Assembly: GCF_009183415.1 (NCBI RefSeq)
Contig: NZ_WEHU01000003.1
Location: 220,842-284,841 of the forward strand
Direction: 5' to 3'
DNA from: Bacillus sp. B1-b2
Lineage (GTDB): Bacteria > Bacillota > Bacilli > Bacillales > Cytobacillaceae
Length of the DNA: 64,000 nucleotides
Below are positions 43,782-53,545 of the stretch, piece by piece. Positions within the stretch are counted from its first letter, which is position 1. Each line of letters begins with the position of its first letter. A program made the position numbers and the translations under genes. The notes beneath the pieces are model-generated. The model was given only the letters and a program-made list of their open reading frames with translations, did no database searches and had not been told where the DNA came from.

Positions 43782-44705
43782 ATGAACAGAAAAAAAGGCA
43801 TATTTTTTGTTATTACTGGTGCCATTTTTTGGGGAATTGGAGGAACAGTCTCTAAAAAGCTGTTTGATGAATATGAAATTAATGTGAATTGGCTTGTAGC
43901 AACTAGATTATTAGTAGCAGGGATATTACTATTACTTCTCCATTTCTTTAGTAATGATCGTTCGCAAATAATAGGAGTTTGGAAAAAGAAAAACAATGCG
44001 TTTTCGTTAGTCATTTTTGGTTTAGTTGGCATGCTATCTGTTCAGTATACCTATATGGCAAGTATTCAACATGGAAATGCAGCCATTGCCACATTATTAC
44101 AATATTTAGCACCTGTCATGATCATTCTTTTCTTAATCATTCGTAAGCAAGCAATTCTTACAAAAAAAGATGTTATTACCATTATACTAGCTTTATCAGG
44201 GAATTTTTTCTTATTAACAAATGGCTCCATTTCCAAGTTAACTGTTCCTACAGCAGCTATTATATGGGGTGTATTATCGGCCGTTGCTCTTGCGTTTTAT
44301 ACTTTATATGCGATTCCTTTACTCAAGCAATTTCATTCTCTTGTTATTGTTGGTTGGGCAATGATAATAGGTGGATTCGCATTAAGCTTCATTCATCCAC
44401 CATGGCAAATAGATTGGAGAGCATTGCCTTTAGAAGCCTATTTGTATCTAGCTTTTGTTATTATTTTTGGTACGATGATTGCCTTTTGGTTCTATTTAGA
44501 AAGCTTACAAAGCCTATTACCTAAAGAATCTAGTCTTTTAGGCAGTCTTGAACCACTAGCAGCTGTTTTAACAACTGTTTTCTGGTTAAAAGAACCCTTT
44601 GGTAGTTTACAGTGGCTTGGGACAATATTCATTCTTTTCATGATTTTGTACATGGCTTTACATAAGGAAAAGATAAATCCTACTGAACTCGAACAATCCT
44701 ATTAA
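43782..44705 (+). CDS. EamA/DMT family transporter
   Basis: A 307-aa membrane protein with ten helices in two EamA repeats; [16 protein letters not shown] is helix 1 and [20 protein letters not shown] marks the second repeat. Members export amino acids or metabolites (YdcZ/RhaT group). AAGGAGA precedes the ATG. Probably controlled by the divergent AraC protein. Confidence 0.9.
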   Translation: MNRKKGIFFVITGAIFWGIGGTVSKKLFDEYEINVNWLVATRLLVAGILLLLLHFFSNDRSQIIGVWKKKNNAFSLVIFGLVGMLSVQYTYMASIQHGNAAIATLLQYLAPVMIILFLIIRKQAILTKKDVITIILALSGNFFLLTNGSISKLTVPTAAIIWGVLSAVALAFYTLYAIPLLKQFHSLVIVGWAMIIGGFALSFIHPPWQIDWRALPLEAYLYLAFVIIFGTMIAFWFYLESLQSLLPKESSLLGSLEPLAAVLTTVFWLKEPFGSLQWLGTIFILFMILYMALHKEKINPTELEQSY

Positions 44706-44733
44706 GATACGAAAAGTTTATCTCTAGTTAAGA

Positions 44734-45132
44734 CTATTTTTCTAATGCCAATCGAAGGTGTGAAAGAATTCCTAGCAATAAAATAACGGAGCATACGATC
44801 TTTTCAAAAGGTGTTCCAAGCATTTGTTGAATAAATCCTATTGTATAAAACAAAACGAGAAGCCATACTAGTATGTTCACTACTCTATTGGATTGATTAC
44901 GTTTAATTCTTGTAATGATAAGGAAGATAAATCCTAAACAAACAGTAATTATAATACTTATCATAGAGATTCGAAGCTGAAGAGCAAAAGATTCTGTTCT
45001 TCCTCCATTTACCCAAGTAAACGGAATTTTTTCTACTATAACGAGTAGATGAAGGACTATAGTTAATAAGTAGAAGATACCTCCAGATACGTAAGCTGTC
45101 ATCAACTTCATCTTTCTAATTAGATTTACCAT
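44734..45132 (-). CDS. four-helix membrane protein, unknown
   Basis: 132 aa from ATG 45132, with GAGGTGATC upstream. Four predicted helices span most of the protein. No motif or family recognised. Convergent with the EamA gene, with only 28 bp between the two. Confidence 0.6.
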   Translation of the reverse strand: MVNLIRKMKLMTAYVSGGIFYLLTIVLHLLVIVEKIPFTWVNGGRTESFALQLRISMISIIITVCLGFIFLIITRIKRNQSNRVVNILVWLLVLFYTIGFIQQMLGTPFEKIVCSVILLLGILSHLRLALEK

Positions 45133-45295
45133 ATGATCACCTCGTTTTCTCTTAGGTATCATTGTATTCTATGAATCTAGGACTATACCATATCTATTGT
45201 TTTTTATATTTTTTCTGCTTTTACATAAGAGAAAGTGGCGCAAAAGCACCTAGTTGAAATAATTTTGTTCCACTCTTTATGAATTAGAAAAAAGG

Positions 45296-45425
45296 TTGTT
45301 CATCATGTTAATGAACGACCTTTTTTTGTGCAAAACAGAAAAAGGGGCTTTCATCTTGAAAATGAACGACCGATTTGTTTGCAATCCAGGAAAATGGGCT
45401 TTCATCATGTTAATAAAAAAGCCGA
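45296..45425. repeat. 51-bp-period minisatellite, short block
   Basis: Two to three units spaced 51 bp (GAACGACC at 45313 and 45364), sharing the core TTCATxxTxATGAACGACC with the array at 63.4-63.9 kb. Frames are open on both strands, but no ribosome site or protein-like sequence supports coding. Confidence 0.75.
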
Positions 45426-45509
45426 AACAGAAGCAAACCAGAAATAGTAAGTTTTGCACATTCTTAAGTAGTCAAAATTGTACATGATTACCTTGCCACT
45501 ACAATCCTG

Positions 45510-45740
45510 CTTTTTATTGCGCTCGGATTTTACTTGGTTGTGCAAACCCTGCTTTTTATTGCGCTCGGACTCTACTTTGTTGCGCTCGGATTTTACTTGG
45601 TTGCACAAACCCTGCTTTTTATTGCGCTCGGATTCTACTTGGTTGCACAAACCCTGCTCTTTGTGCGCTCGGATTCTACTTTGTTGCGCAAACCCTGCTC
45701 TTTATTGCGCTCGGACTCTACTTTGTTGCGCTCATCCCTT
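45510..45740. repeat. 21/42-bp tandem repeat
   Basis: Units built on TTGCGCTCGGATTCTACTT recur at steps of 42 bp, with two single 21-bp steps (about 45517, 45559, 45580, 45622, 45664, 45705, 45726). Both long and half units carry the TTGCGCTCGGA core; the long unit adds GCAAACCCTGCTTTTTA. GC content is higher than in the flanks. Confidence 0.85.
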
Positions 45741-45776
45741 TGTTCTGATGATCTGGCAATAATATATATACTTCCC

Positions 45777-46364
45777 TTAAGTAGCAACTTTCCTCATATA
45801 ACGATAAACCTTCTCCAGCTTTTTATGCTGGTTTCCCTGCTTATTCTCCATATTCCCAAATTCAAAAAACTTCACTTTTTTTATTCCAACAAAACTAAAT
45901 AGCGCTCTTTTCATTAATACCTTATGGGAATTATTTAGCCATAATAATGGATAAAAGGTTGGCCCTTTCATAGTAGAGATGCAAATAACGGATTTCCCTT
46001 TTAGTAAGCCTTCTGGAAATAATCCTTTTTTATCACGATAAGCAAAATTAGCGGCAAATAGTTGATCAATATATCCTAGTAGCATGGCAGGTGGTCTTCC
46101 CCACCATATTGGATATATAAATACTATTTTGTCTGCCCACTTTATTTGTTGTCGATATTTTTCGAGGCTAGGCTCTTTATACATATCTCTTCTTCTTTTT
46201 TCTTTATGAAAAACTAATACTGGGTTAAAGTCCTCTTCGTATAAATCCAATATCTGGACTTCTTCAATAGAAGGATTTTCGCTACTTCCTAATTTTACTT
46301 TTTGTAGAAAAGCATCATTTAAGCTAGTATGATTAGGATAGGTGTAAACAATTAACATCTTCAT
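45777..46364 (-). CDS. NAD(P)H-dependent quinone oxidoreductase, flavodoxin-fold (MdaB/KefF-like)
   Basis: 195 aa. It starts MKMLIVYTYPNHTSLNDAFL, the FMN-binding first strand and loop. It has FIYPIWWGRPPAMLLGYIDQ, the conserved WWG/P segment, and KSVICISTMKGP. It reduces quinones by two electrons, protecting against redox cycling. The start ATG 46364 has AAAGGAG. A stand-alone gene beside the minisatellites. Confidence 0.9.
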   Translation of the reverse strand: MKMLIVYTYPNHTSLNDAFLQKVKLGSSENPSIEEVQILDLYEEDFNPVLVFHKEKRRRDMYKEPSLEKYRQQIKWADKIVFIYPIWWGRPPAMLLGYIDQLFAANFAYRDKKGLFPEGLLKGKSVICISTMKGPTFYPLLWLNNSHKVLMKRALFSFVGIKKVKFFEFGNMENKQGNQHKKLEKVYRYMRKVAT

Positions 46365-46595
46365 AAATAGAACTCCTTTAATGGGCAAATTAGATGGTAG
46401 CTATTAATACGTTGAAGAATGAAAAAAGTTTTGTTTATTCTGTTAAACTTCAAAAAATAATGAAGGAGGTGTTTATAAAACTTTATTGGAAGCTTATCAC
46501 GCACTGTCTGCCCTGAGTTAAAGTAGATCATTTCCAATCACCTTTCACTAACAGTCACTCCACTAAATGAAAATTGCCTACCAAAATAAAATAAA

Positions 46596-46615
46596 GCCCC
46601 TACACTAGTAGGAGC
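46596..46615 (-). terminator. intrinsic terminator of the TolB-like gene
   Basis: Stem GCTCCTAC/GTAGGGGC, loop TAGT, then TTTATTTTATTTT on the minus strand, 18 nt past the stop. Confidence 0.75.
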
Positions 46616-46633
46616 TAGATTCATTAACGTTTT

Positions 46634-47866
46634 TTACTGTTTAAGGGATTCTAATCCAGTAGTATAAATAGCTGGTGCAGCATCTACATTTTTAATCCAA
46701 ATATACTCTTTTCCAGATAAACCTTCTTTAATCCAGATATTTTGGTTATTTGCTTTTTCATTTCTTCTTAACCAAGTTATAGTAGAGTTTACGACTTGGA
46801 TCGAGTTGTCTAATTCCAGCCCATCCGGATACGTCATTTGTTTTTGCTCATTAGACTTAAGATTAATGGCATAAAGTGCTGTAAACATGGTTGGAACGGG
46901 ACCTTCCTTCCACTCTTTATTTTCTTTAGCTCTTGCAACTAAGACGATGTCCGAAGAAAACCACTCTAAATCGAGATCTACATTTCCTTTTGGAGTATAT
47001 TCTTTTTGTTGTCTAAATATAGGGATATCAGCAATGGTCGTTTTCTTATTTTCCACCAAGAATCTACCTTCTCCTGATATATATGCTAGTTGATTTGCAG
47101 AAGGTGCCCACTTTACCCATTCTCCGTTACCAAGCATTTTACCTACACTTTGAAAAGACTTTCCTTCATTTGAAAGGACACATAATGTGTTACTATCATT
47201 TGACCATGATGCAGTTGGTATAGCAAGTAAACTTAACCACTTGCCATCATGACTCCATTTAAAGTAATTCGCATTAATAGCAAAAAGATCGTTTTCATTT
47301 GTTTGAATGGTGTAAAAAGGCTTTACTAATTCTGTATTCAGCTCAGCATTTACTGGCACCTTAAAAAGCGGTACTGGTCCCCATCCTGTTGGTATTAATT
47401 CTGATTGTGCTGACACGATTAAATCCTTACCATTTGGAAACCATTCAAAAGAACTGACACCTAAAGATACATTTTGAAAGCCTTTCGGTATGCCCTTTTC
47501 TAATTTAGTCACATTTAGAATCCCTCGGTCTACATACGCCAATTGATTAGTAGTAGGCGACCATTTAAAGTCAAATGTACTCACTTGATCGTAGGGCTGA
47601 TAGTTTATCTTTGTTTGTGTATCATATATAAAAAGTTCAGACTTTTCTCCTTTTTCATCTCCATCTAGGTAGGCTATAAAACGTCCATCACTTGACCATT
47701 TGGGGGAAAGGACAAATTTATCTGTTGTGATTTGCTCTTCTTTTTCCCCCTTTTTTATCCATAGCTGATGATCTCTAATAAACGCTGCAGATAGCGATGA
47801 TTCTGCACATACATGTAAAGAACTAGTTAGAAATAATAATACCAAAAAGAACAAGTACTTCTTCAT
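46634..47866 (-). CDS. secreted TolB-like beta-propeller protein
   Basis: 410 aa. A signal peptide (MKKYLFFLVLLFLTSSLHVC) opens the protein. Repeated WSxDGRxxAY/WSPTxNQLAYVD blades (PKWSSDGRFIAYLDGD, FKWSPTTNQLAYVD, WAPSANQLAYISG) show the TolB/WD40-like propeller. I chose ATG 47866 behind GGAGGG. A Cys near the signal end (HVCAESS) is not in a strong lipobox. Likely secreted or surface protein; partner unknown. Confidence 0.85.
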   Translation of the reverse strand: MKKYLFFLVLLFLTSSLHVCAESSLSAAFIRDHQLWIKKGEKEEQITTDKFVLSPKWSSDGRFIAYLDGDEKGEKSELFIYDTQTKINYQPYDQVSTFDFKWSPTTNQLAYVDRGILNVTKLEKGIPKGFQNVSLGVSSFEWFPNGKDLIVSAQSELIPTGWGPVPLFKVPVNAELNTELVKPFYTIQTNENDLFAINANYFKWSHDGKWLSLLAIPTASWSNDSNTLCVLSNEGKSFQSVGKMLGNGEWVKWAPSANQLAYISGEGRFLVENKKTTIADIPIFRQQKEYTPKGNVDLDLEWFSSDIVLVARAKENKEWKEGPVPTMFTALYAINLKSNEQKQMTYPDGLELDNSIQVVNSTITWLRRNEKANNQNIWIKEGLSGKEYIWIKNVDAAPAIYTTGLESLKQ

Positions 47867-47911
47867 AGAACATCCCTCCAATGTTAGGATGTCCTTTACC
47901 ATTTAATATAA

Positions 47912-48517
47912 TTAGGGTTTTGTATTTTCCTTTTTAGAGAAATCCTGAACAATTTCTACTACTTCGATTTCTCCTTCGATTATTAATTCTGGAAGTACAT
48001 TTTGTGTATTTCCGCTCCAATAATTCTGTGCTTGCTGAATTTTTTGTACAAAAGAGGCGCCATCTTCTTTAGGAAGTAAACCAGCATCTCCTTCAAAGCA
48101 AATCCCATTAACATGTAATTTTACCATCTGCAGTACCTGACGGTTATATGTATCAAAGAGTTCCTTCCATTTCCATGCGTCTTCTTCATTTTTTGTAGCA
48201 TATAGGCAGGATAATCGGGAAGGATAGGTAGGATATTCTTGAAGCCTTACCATCTCGACTATAACCTCTCTGATTCCCCTAATAGTTTGTCCTGTATAAT
48301 CCATCACAATATTAGCATCCTGTGCATTTAAGTGCATTCCTTCTTTAGAATAATTCTTTAAAAGAATTTGGTAAAAATCCTCTCCGTCCCTATTTATAAG
48401 CTCTTTTTCAAAGAAAAAACGATATAAGTTATTTCGATGCTCTTGATTAAAAAGGAACCTTTGTCCTTTTTGCATTTTGTTCCTTGTTACAAGATGATAA
48501 ACAAAAAACTGGCTCAC
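47912..48517 (-). CDS. DUF2441-like protein
   Basis: 201 aa. The opening [18 protein letters not shown] and [20 protein letters not shown] match DUF2441 proteins, a group that resembles ADP-ribosyltransferase-like folds but has no proven activity. GTG start behind AGGAGGGGG. It lies 46 bp before the TolB-like gene in transcription order and may share its transcript. Confidence 0.72.
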   Translation of the reverse strand: MSQFFVYHLVTRNKMQKGQRFLFNQEHRNNLYRFFFEKELINRDGEDFYQILLKNYSKEGMHLNAQDANIVMDYTGQTIRGIREVIVEMVRLQEYPTYPSRLSCLYATKNEEDAWKWKELFDTYNRQVLQMVKLHVNGICFEGDAGLLPKEDGASFVQKIQQAQNYWSGNTQNVLPELIIEGEIEVVEIVQDFSKKENTKP

Positions 48518-48561
48518 TTTTCCCCCTCCTTTTTTGTATGATAAGTCAGTTGATTGCTTGC

Positions 48562-49107
48562 TTACTCTGGTAATCCAACGTGTTGAAGGGGATAAAATCG
48601 AAACTTCACTTCACCAATAATAGAATCCATTGTGATGAATCCAAAATATCTACTATCATGACTAACCAACCGATTGTCTCCTAGTACAAATACATGATTA
48701 GTAGGCACCACTTCTTCACCTGTAAGTTCCCTTAAAGTAAAGTCTCCTGTCAATTTATGACCTCCATTTCTTTCTTTTAGGTTATCTAAATATGGTTCAG
48801 TAAGCACTTCACCATTTATATACAATACATCATCTTTCATTTCAATTTTATCGCCAGGAAGACCGATCACTCTCTTTATATACTGTTCCTTTGCATCTGG
48901 TGCTTGAAAAACAACCATATCAAATCTCTGAATTCCTGAAACCTTTGAAAGAAGGATTTTATCCATATCATGAAAGGTTGGAGACATAGATTCGCCATGA
49001 ACAGTTGTTGGAGAAAATAAGAAAGTTCTACAGATAATGGCTACAAATGCTGCGATCATAATAGATTTTCCCCAAGAAATTATTTCTTTCTTTACTTTTT
49101 CATTCAT
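48562..49107 (-). CDS. type I signal peptidase
   Basis: A 181-aa membrane protease. One N-terminal helix, then Ser40 in GESMSPTF (nucleophile), Lys78 in [11 protein letters not shown] (general base), and the GDNR...SHDSRYFG box. It cleaves Sec signal peptides outside the membrane. ATG 49107 follows GGAGG; the ATG at 49122 would overlap that site. It could mature the signal-peptide proteins encoded here, such as the peptide at 16803, though the cell should have other Sip enzymes. Confidence 0.93.
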   Translation of the reverse strand: MNEKVKKEIISWGKSIMIAAFVAIICRTFLFSPTTVHGESMSPTFHDMDKILLSKVSGIQRFDMVVFQAPDAKEQYIKRVIGLPGDKIEMKDDVLYINGEVLTEPYLDNLKERNGGHKLTGDFTLRELTGEEVVPTNHVFVLGDNRLVSHDSRYFGFITMDSIIGEVKFRFYPLQHVGLPE

Positions 49108-49324
49108 TTCGTTTTCCTCCATTTAGTTTAGTTAAATATAGTTTCTTGATATTTTTATAAACTCCTTTATAAATGTAATTTTGTTACTGAATATAGAGGA
49201 CAAAGAACAGATAAATCAGATGTTACTCAGTGCCTTTCAAAACTCAAGTTTTACGGTGGAATTTTTGCATGGGATATAGAAAAACAGCCATTCCTATGAA
49301 TGCAGCTGTTCTCTGTAAAGTAAT

Positions 49325-49441
49325 TTACTTTTTTAACTCTTGGTAATAAAATTCAAGTAGTTTTTCTACTGGTATATTATCTATTTTCATTCCTGATATG
49401 TCACTATCCGTAATTTGTAGGTTCCTTAGATTACTGTTACT
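49325..49441 (-). pseudogene. C-terminal gene fragment with hairpin
   Basis: An open frame without start codon: LSNSNLRNLQITDSDISG then MKIDNIPVEKLLEFYYQELK, ending at 49325. It resembles a domain end of a pentapeptide-like or regulatory protein, but no family is certain. A hairpin (AACAGCTGCATTC/GAATGGCTGTT then TTTTC) at 49281-49312 follows as its terminator. The remaining 49123-49280 shows nothing. Confidence 0.35.
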
Positions 49442-49660
49442 TAGCTAAGCTTACCTCTTATTTATTTTTTGGTTATACAATACCATAAAAGAAAATAATT
49501 CCTTATTTGTTTTTAAATGAAACAAAGCTTATGAAAAGAGCCACCAAATAAAATCAAATATTTAAAGGAAAGAACGATTGTATTATTTCCGTCTAATCGC
49601 TTGAGTTATTGTTTATTACCTGTCCTAGCCTCACAATTAGGTAAAAAATCATCTTAATCA

Positions 49661-49699
49661 AAAAAAACACCACATCCCGGCATAAGATGTGGTGTTTTT
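49661..49699 (-). terminator. intrinsic terminator of the yitT-like gene
   Basis: Stem AACACCACATC/GATGTGGTGTT, loop of 9, T-runs on both sides; 12 nt after the stop. Confidence 0.85.
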
Positions 49700-49710
49700 C
49701 ACTTGAATTA

Positions 49711-50580
49711 TTAATGAATATCTTTCTTCCTGAAATTTCCGCCTTTTACTTCTGCTACATCATATACCGTAACAAAAGCCCCTTCATCTATTTCATGAAT
49801 GATTTCTTTAATTTTACTTTCTTCTAGTCTGTTAATAACACAAGTAATTTCTTTGAATTTTTCATTGGAATATCCACCATACACTTCATTATAAGTAGCA
49901 CTTCTACCAAGTCGATCTCTAATCGTTTCTACCATTAACTCAGGTTGAGTTGTAATGATCTTGAATGTTTTAGAACCACTTAAACCTTCTTCGACAATAT
50001 GTATGACTTTTGAAGCAATAAAATATGCGATTGCGGAAAGGATTGCTCCTTGAAGTCCGAATACACTAGATACGATAATAAATATAAATAAATTTAAGAA
50101 TAAAATAAGATCACTAGTACCAAAAGGTAGTTTTCTTGAAAGAAGCACAGCAAGCATATCTATTCCATCTAAAGCACCACCATTACGAAGTGCTAGACCC
50201 ATACCGAACCCTAAAATAATCCCTCCAACTACTGTTACTAACAAGGTATCTCCTTCAATGATTGCAGGTATATGGTGCATCAGGCTTGTCCCAATAGCTA
50301 AAGAAGCTATTCCAATGACAGAAAAAATGGCAAAGCTTTTTCCAATTTGCTTATATCCTAACCAAATAAAAGGAATATTTAAAATAGCGATAAGAACTCC
50401 TAATGGCACTGGAAATAATCTTGATCCTACGATACTAAGACCTGTTATACCCCCGTCAGAAACAGAATTTGGAATAAGCACTGTTTCTAATCCATATGCA
50501 GCGATAATTCCACCTAATATAATGGCTAATGCGCGTAAAACATTTTTACCTAATTTTGATTTTTTCGTTTTTGTTCCCAT
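49711..50580 (-). CDS. YitT family membrane protein
   Basis: 289 aa: five to six membrane helices in the YitT_membrane domain (residues about 10-200; LRNGGALDGIDMLAVLLSRK is the signature loop), then a DUF2179 domain of about 80 residues (FKIITTQPELMVETIRDRLG, ATYNEVYGGYS). Function is unknown; the family is widespread in Firmicutes and often has many copies. Confidence 0.92.
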   Translation of the reverse strand: MGTKTKKSKLGKNVLRALAIILGGIIAAYGLETVLIPNSVSDGGITGLSIVGSRLFPVPLGVLIAILNIPFIWLGYKQIGKSFAIFSVIGIASLAIGTSLMHHIPAIIEGDTLLVTVVGGIILGFGMGLALRNGGALDGIDMLAVLLSRKLPFGTSDLILFLNLFIFIIVSSVFGLQGAILSAIAYFIASKVIHIVEEGLSGSKTFKIITTQPELMVETIRDRLGRSATYNEVYGGYSNEKFKEITCVINRLEESKIKEIIHEIDEGAFVTVYDVAEVKGGNFRKKDIH

Positions 50581-50743
50581 TCCATTTCCCCGTTTCCTTT
50601 AATCTACCTATAAAGTTTACCATAGAATGATCATTTACGCCCTTCATCTAAACTGTGCGGCTTATCTTTCTAAACCATTAATTCTTACCATTTTTACATA
50701 GTTTCGTTGTTTAAACACATACTAAAGAAAGGGAGGGACTGCC

Positions 50744-51622
50744 ATGAATGTACCTATTGCACTTGGGATATTACTTCTGTCTCATACATTATTTTTTCAC
50801 CAAGAATTTGATCCTATTACATCTGACAAATCCACTATAAAAACACAGAAACAATATTTATTACTAGAGTCACCTACTATCCCGATTATATTTTCCCAAG
50901 AGTTTCAAACACATTTAGAAAAAATAGAGGAACAAGTATACCAAGAGCCAAAAAATGCTTTCCTTGATTCACACGGAAATATTGTAAAGGAAGAAGTAGG
51001 CTATCAATTAGATCGCAATAAATATATAGAAAGAATTTATTATCACTATTTTTCCAAGTTACCATTATCATCTGAGACACCTTTAAAAAAAGTATATCCA
51101 AACGTTGATAGTGAGCTATTAGATCATATACGCATAAAAAAAATCGGAAAATATGTTACTCATTTTAATAAGAACAAAGAACAACGTAGAAATAATATTG
51201 CCTTAGCTACAGATGCAATCAATAATACAGTTTTACTCCCTAATGAACAATTTTCTTTTAACAAAATAGTTGGGCAAAGAACATTAGAGAAAGGTTATTT
51301 AGAAGCTCCTGTTATTATTAACGGAGAATATTCAACAGATGTTGGTGGCGGGATCTGTCAGGTCTCTACAACGCTTTTTAACGCAGTGGATCATGCAGGA
51401 TTAGAAATTATTGAAAGATATTCTCATAGCAGAGAAATAAATTATGTACCACCTAAACGAGATGCTACAGTGAGTTGGAATGGACCAGACTTTGTCTTTA
51501 AGAATAACTACAATCAACCAATTTTAATACAAGCAAAGATGTTAGGAAACTATTTACTTGTTGAAGTGTTTTCCTCTGATACCATTCTTTATCAACCAAG
51601 AGTTGTACCTTATCTTCCATAA
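50744..51622 (+). CDS. VanW family protein (YoaR-like)
   Basis: 292 aa with an N-terminal hydrophobic segment (PIALGILLLSHTLFFH), then a poorly conserved region, then a VanW domain at residues about 150-290: LLPNEQFSFNKIVGQRTLEKG, STDVGGGICQVSTTLFNA and RDATVSWNGPDFVFKNN. Probably anchored outside the membrane and linked to the cell wall or spore germination, as for related YoaR and GerW-like proteins; no reaction is known. GGGAGGG precedes the ATG. Confidence 0.88.
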   Translation: MNVPIALGILLLSHTLFFHQEFDPITSDKSTIKTQKQYLLLESPTIPIIFSQEFQTHLEKIEEQVYQEPKNAFLDSHGNIVKEEVGYQLDRNKYIERIYYHYFSKLPLSSETPLKKVYPNVDSELLDHIRIKKIGKYVTHFNKNKEQRRNNIALATDAINNTVLLPNEQFSFNKIVGQRTLEKGYLEAPVIINGEYSTDVGGGICQVSTTLFNAVDHAGLEIIERYSHSREINYVPPKRDATVSWNGPDFVFKNNYNQPILIQAKMLGNYLLVEVFSSDTILYQPRVVPYLP

Positions 51623-51717
51623 CAAAAAAGTGGTCTTTAGTTAGCGGTTTTTAACCCCTTAGTCTTTAATACCTTTTAATGTGGAAGGAAATTGAAGACT
51701 ATTTGTATTTTTGTTTA

Positions 51718-52167
51718 CTAAACCTTTGCTAGTCCAATTGCTAATTGTTCCCATAAGATTTTTTCTACTTCTCTACATTGGTTCTCTTCACATTCTATGA
51801 TTATTATGACTTCTGATTTTTTTCCCTTTATTAAGCTTTTATGGTTTATTTTTTTGCGGTTTCTATACAACTCTATACTAAACCCTAAAATCAATCCTAC
51901 TCCTGCCCCAATTAACCCCCAAAAAATAGGTCCCCATTCTAATTTAAATCCTCTACTAGCTCCAATAACGGAAAAAAATACCGCTAATATCATCCCTAAA
52001 CTTAAGAGTGATTTTCCATCCGATCGATGAATGGAATCAAAGAAGACACTCTCTTCAGGTCCATTATCCAATGGAACGGCAAATATCTTATCAATACCTA
52101 ATTTTTCAATTCTTGCTATAGCAATTTCCAAATGAATAGAGTGATCAAATGTTGCGAAGATTTGCAT
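51718..52167 (-). CDS. membrane protein with two glycine-rich helices
   Basis: 149 aa. A soluble N-terminal part (residues 1-50) resembles the start of general stress-type YflT/DUF1269 proteins (FATFDHSIHLEIAIARIEKL). Two helices (about 55-75 and 80-100; GLIGAGVGLILGF) and a C-terminal part ending in an acidic Cys motif (ECEENQCREVEKIL) follow. Coupled to the gene at 52174 (6 bp apart). Function unknown. Confidence 0.65.
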   Translation of the reverse strand: MQIFATFDHSIHLEIAIARIEKLGIDKIFAVPLDNGPEESVFFDSIHRSDGKSLLSLGMILAVFFSVIGASRGFKLEWGPIFWGLIGAGVGLILGFSIELYRNRKKINHKSLIKGKKSEVIIIIECEENQCREVEKILWEQLAIGLAKV

Positions 52168-52173
52168 AAGAAT

Positions 52174-53034
52174 TCACCTTTTAGCTTTTATTTTAAATGT
52201 TTTGACTTGGTAATTCTGTTTTAAATACAACTTTTGTTCTGCTTCAAATAATTTATTGTTTTCTACCACATTCATGTAGGACTCATAAATATTAAAAAAG
52301 TATAAAGAAGGGATATATAAAAGCCATTGAATATGTAAAACTTCCGTAGAATGCTGGAATTCTCCTAAAATAAGATAATGCAATCCTTCAATAAAGTGGG
52401 AAAAATGAATAAAAGTAACGGTAACTACTAATGTAAAAAATGCAGACAGAATTTGATGAAGATATAATTGTCCAGCACTCGGAATCGTCATAGACCAAAA
52501 AATAGCAACCAAAGGATTTCTTTTATCTAAATAATTTATTTCCAAAGGTTTGACTGTCAATACTTTAGGTATAGGTTTTTCTTTCTCTACTAAGTAATAA
52601 ATATTATTAAGCTCAACCGTTGTACGATAGCTATCCCAAATGGCAAATAAATATAAAGGAATATACATATATACGTAATTAACGACTAACACATCTTTAG
52701 CAGCTTGAATATCGCCTATAAAAGAATAAACCATTGCTGTATTTAAGTTTGAAGCTTGGTTAATAAATATTTCCCAAATAATTAGTGCAAAACCACGAAT
52801 ATACTTATGTAATAATATATGTCCATATCCTGGAAAAGTAGTAGACCACAGAGCAACGATTATCGGAGAACGTGGATGTATGTAGGTAGTTCCCCATATG
52901 CTAATATTGCTTAATTCTCGACGAGTTTTTATTCTTCGACTATACATCCAAATCCTCCGTACAAATAAATAAAATAATGGCAAAATAAATATAAAAAGGA
53001 TTACACCACGATATAGCTTAACATGTCCAACCAA
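52174..53034 (-). CDS. membrane protein with internal duplication
   Basis: 286 aa from TTG 53034 (no clear ribosome site, so the start is uncertain). Two similar blocks of about 90 residues: PRSPIIVALWSTTFPGYGHI at about residue 50 and KRNPLVAIFWSMTIPSAGQL at about 170, each followed by LHxxxxxF and two more helices ending in a YxxYRTTVELNN / YESYMNVVENN segment. The duplicated pair suggests a pseudo-symmetric dimer in one chain. No family recognised. It lies 105 bp from the LexA boxes and is divergent from the YolD-like gene. Confidence 0.65.
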   Translation of the reverse strand: MVGHVKLYRGVILFIFILPLFYLFVRRIWMYSRRIKTRRELSNISIWGTTYIHPRSPIIVALWSTTFPGYGHILLHKYIRGFALIIWEIFINQASNLNTAMVYSFIGDIQAAKDVLVVNYVYMYIPLYLFAIWDSYRTTVELNNIYYLVEKEKPIPKVLTVKPLEINYLDKRNPLVAIFWSMTIPSAGQLYLHQILSAFFTLVVTVTFIHFSHFIEGLHYLILGEFQHSTEVLHIQWLLYIPSLYFFNIYESYMNVVENNKLFEAEQKLYLKQNYQVKTFKIKAKR

Positions 53035-53138
53035 AGGAATATTATGCTAAATAAGTTTTATCCATGGAAAGAATATTCCTTGATTGCTTTGCTTCTTTTC
53101 ATTTCACATAAAAATAGAAACTTGGCATATATTATATA

Positions 53139-53190
53139 CGAACATAAGTTCCCTTTCAAGAGTTGAAAAGAACAAATGTTCGTATATAAT
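53139..53190 (+). promoter_or_regulatory. two LexA/DinR-type boxes over a vegetative promoter
   Basis: GAACATAAGTTC (53140-53151) and GAACAAATGTTC (53170-53181) both fit GAAC-N4-GTTC, with centres 30 bp apart. The second lies between a TTGAAA (53163-53168) and a TATAAT (53185-53190) box. The larger region also forms an 18-bp inverted repeat (TATATTATATACGAACAT). LexA control of the YolD-like gene is the likely meaning, since YolD/UvrX genes belong to the SOS regulon. Confidence 0.8.
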
Positions 53191-53214
53191 ATAATTGGAT
53201 AAGGAGTGTATGTT

Positions 53215-53544
53215 ATGATAACTGAACACAAAACAAAAAAATGGAATGGGATATTGCTACAAGAGCAAACTCCAGCTAAACAAAAAGAGAAAGTTATAGA
53301 AAAGACTAAAAACATATTCAAATTGGATAAAGAGAAGTGGAGGGAAATAGATTTACTTATACATGAAGGAATGGAATATCATTCTTTATTACGATTTTCC
53401 TTATATCGAGACGAAAAGCTTGTAGGTATTTTTGGTAGAACTATTTTTATTGATTATTTGTCACAAGAATTCCGAATTATAGACAAGAAAGAGAACATTC
53501 ATTTCGTTCCCTTTTCTACTTTAGTAGATGTCGAAAGGCTTTAG
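53215..53544 (+). CDS. YolD-like protein
   Basis: 109 aa. The pattern KWNGILLQEQTPAKQKEK, EIDLLIHEGMEYHSLLRFSL and EFRIIDKKENIHFVPFSTLV fits YolD/YqjX-like proteins, which accompany Y-family DNA polymerases. ATG 53215 follows AAGGAG; a GTG nine bases upstream would overlap it. No UvrX-like polymerase is beside it. Two LexA-type boxes cover its promoter. Confidence 0.82.
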   Translation: MITEHKTKKWNGILLQEQTPAKQKEKVIEKTKNIFKLDKEKWREIDLLIHEGMEYHSLLRFSLYRDEKLVGIFGRTIFIDYLSQEFRIIDKKENIHFVPFSTLVDVERL

Positions 53545-53545
53545 C

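Noticed and set aside
45405..45902. Overlapping open frames on both strands with repeated LLRSDST-like residues
   Set aside because: They are translations of the 21/42-bp minisatellite; no start site or known repeat protein supports them.
53058..53321. 87-codon minus-strand open frame upstream of the YolD-like gene
   Set aside because: It crosses the LexA-type boxes and promoter and lacks a ribosome site.
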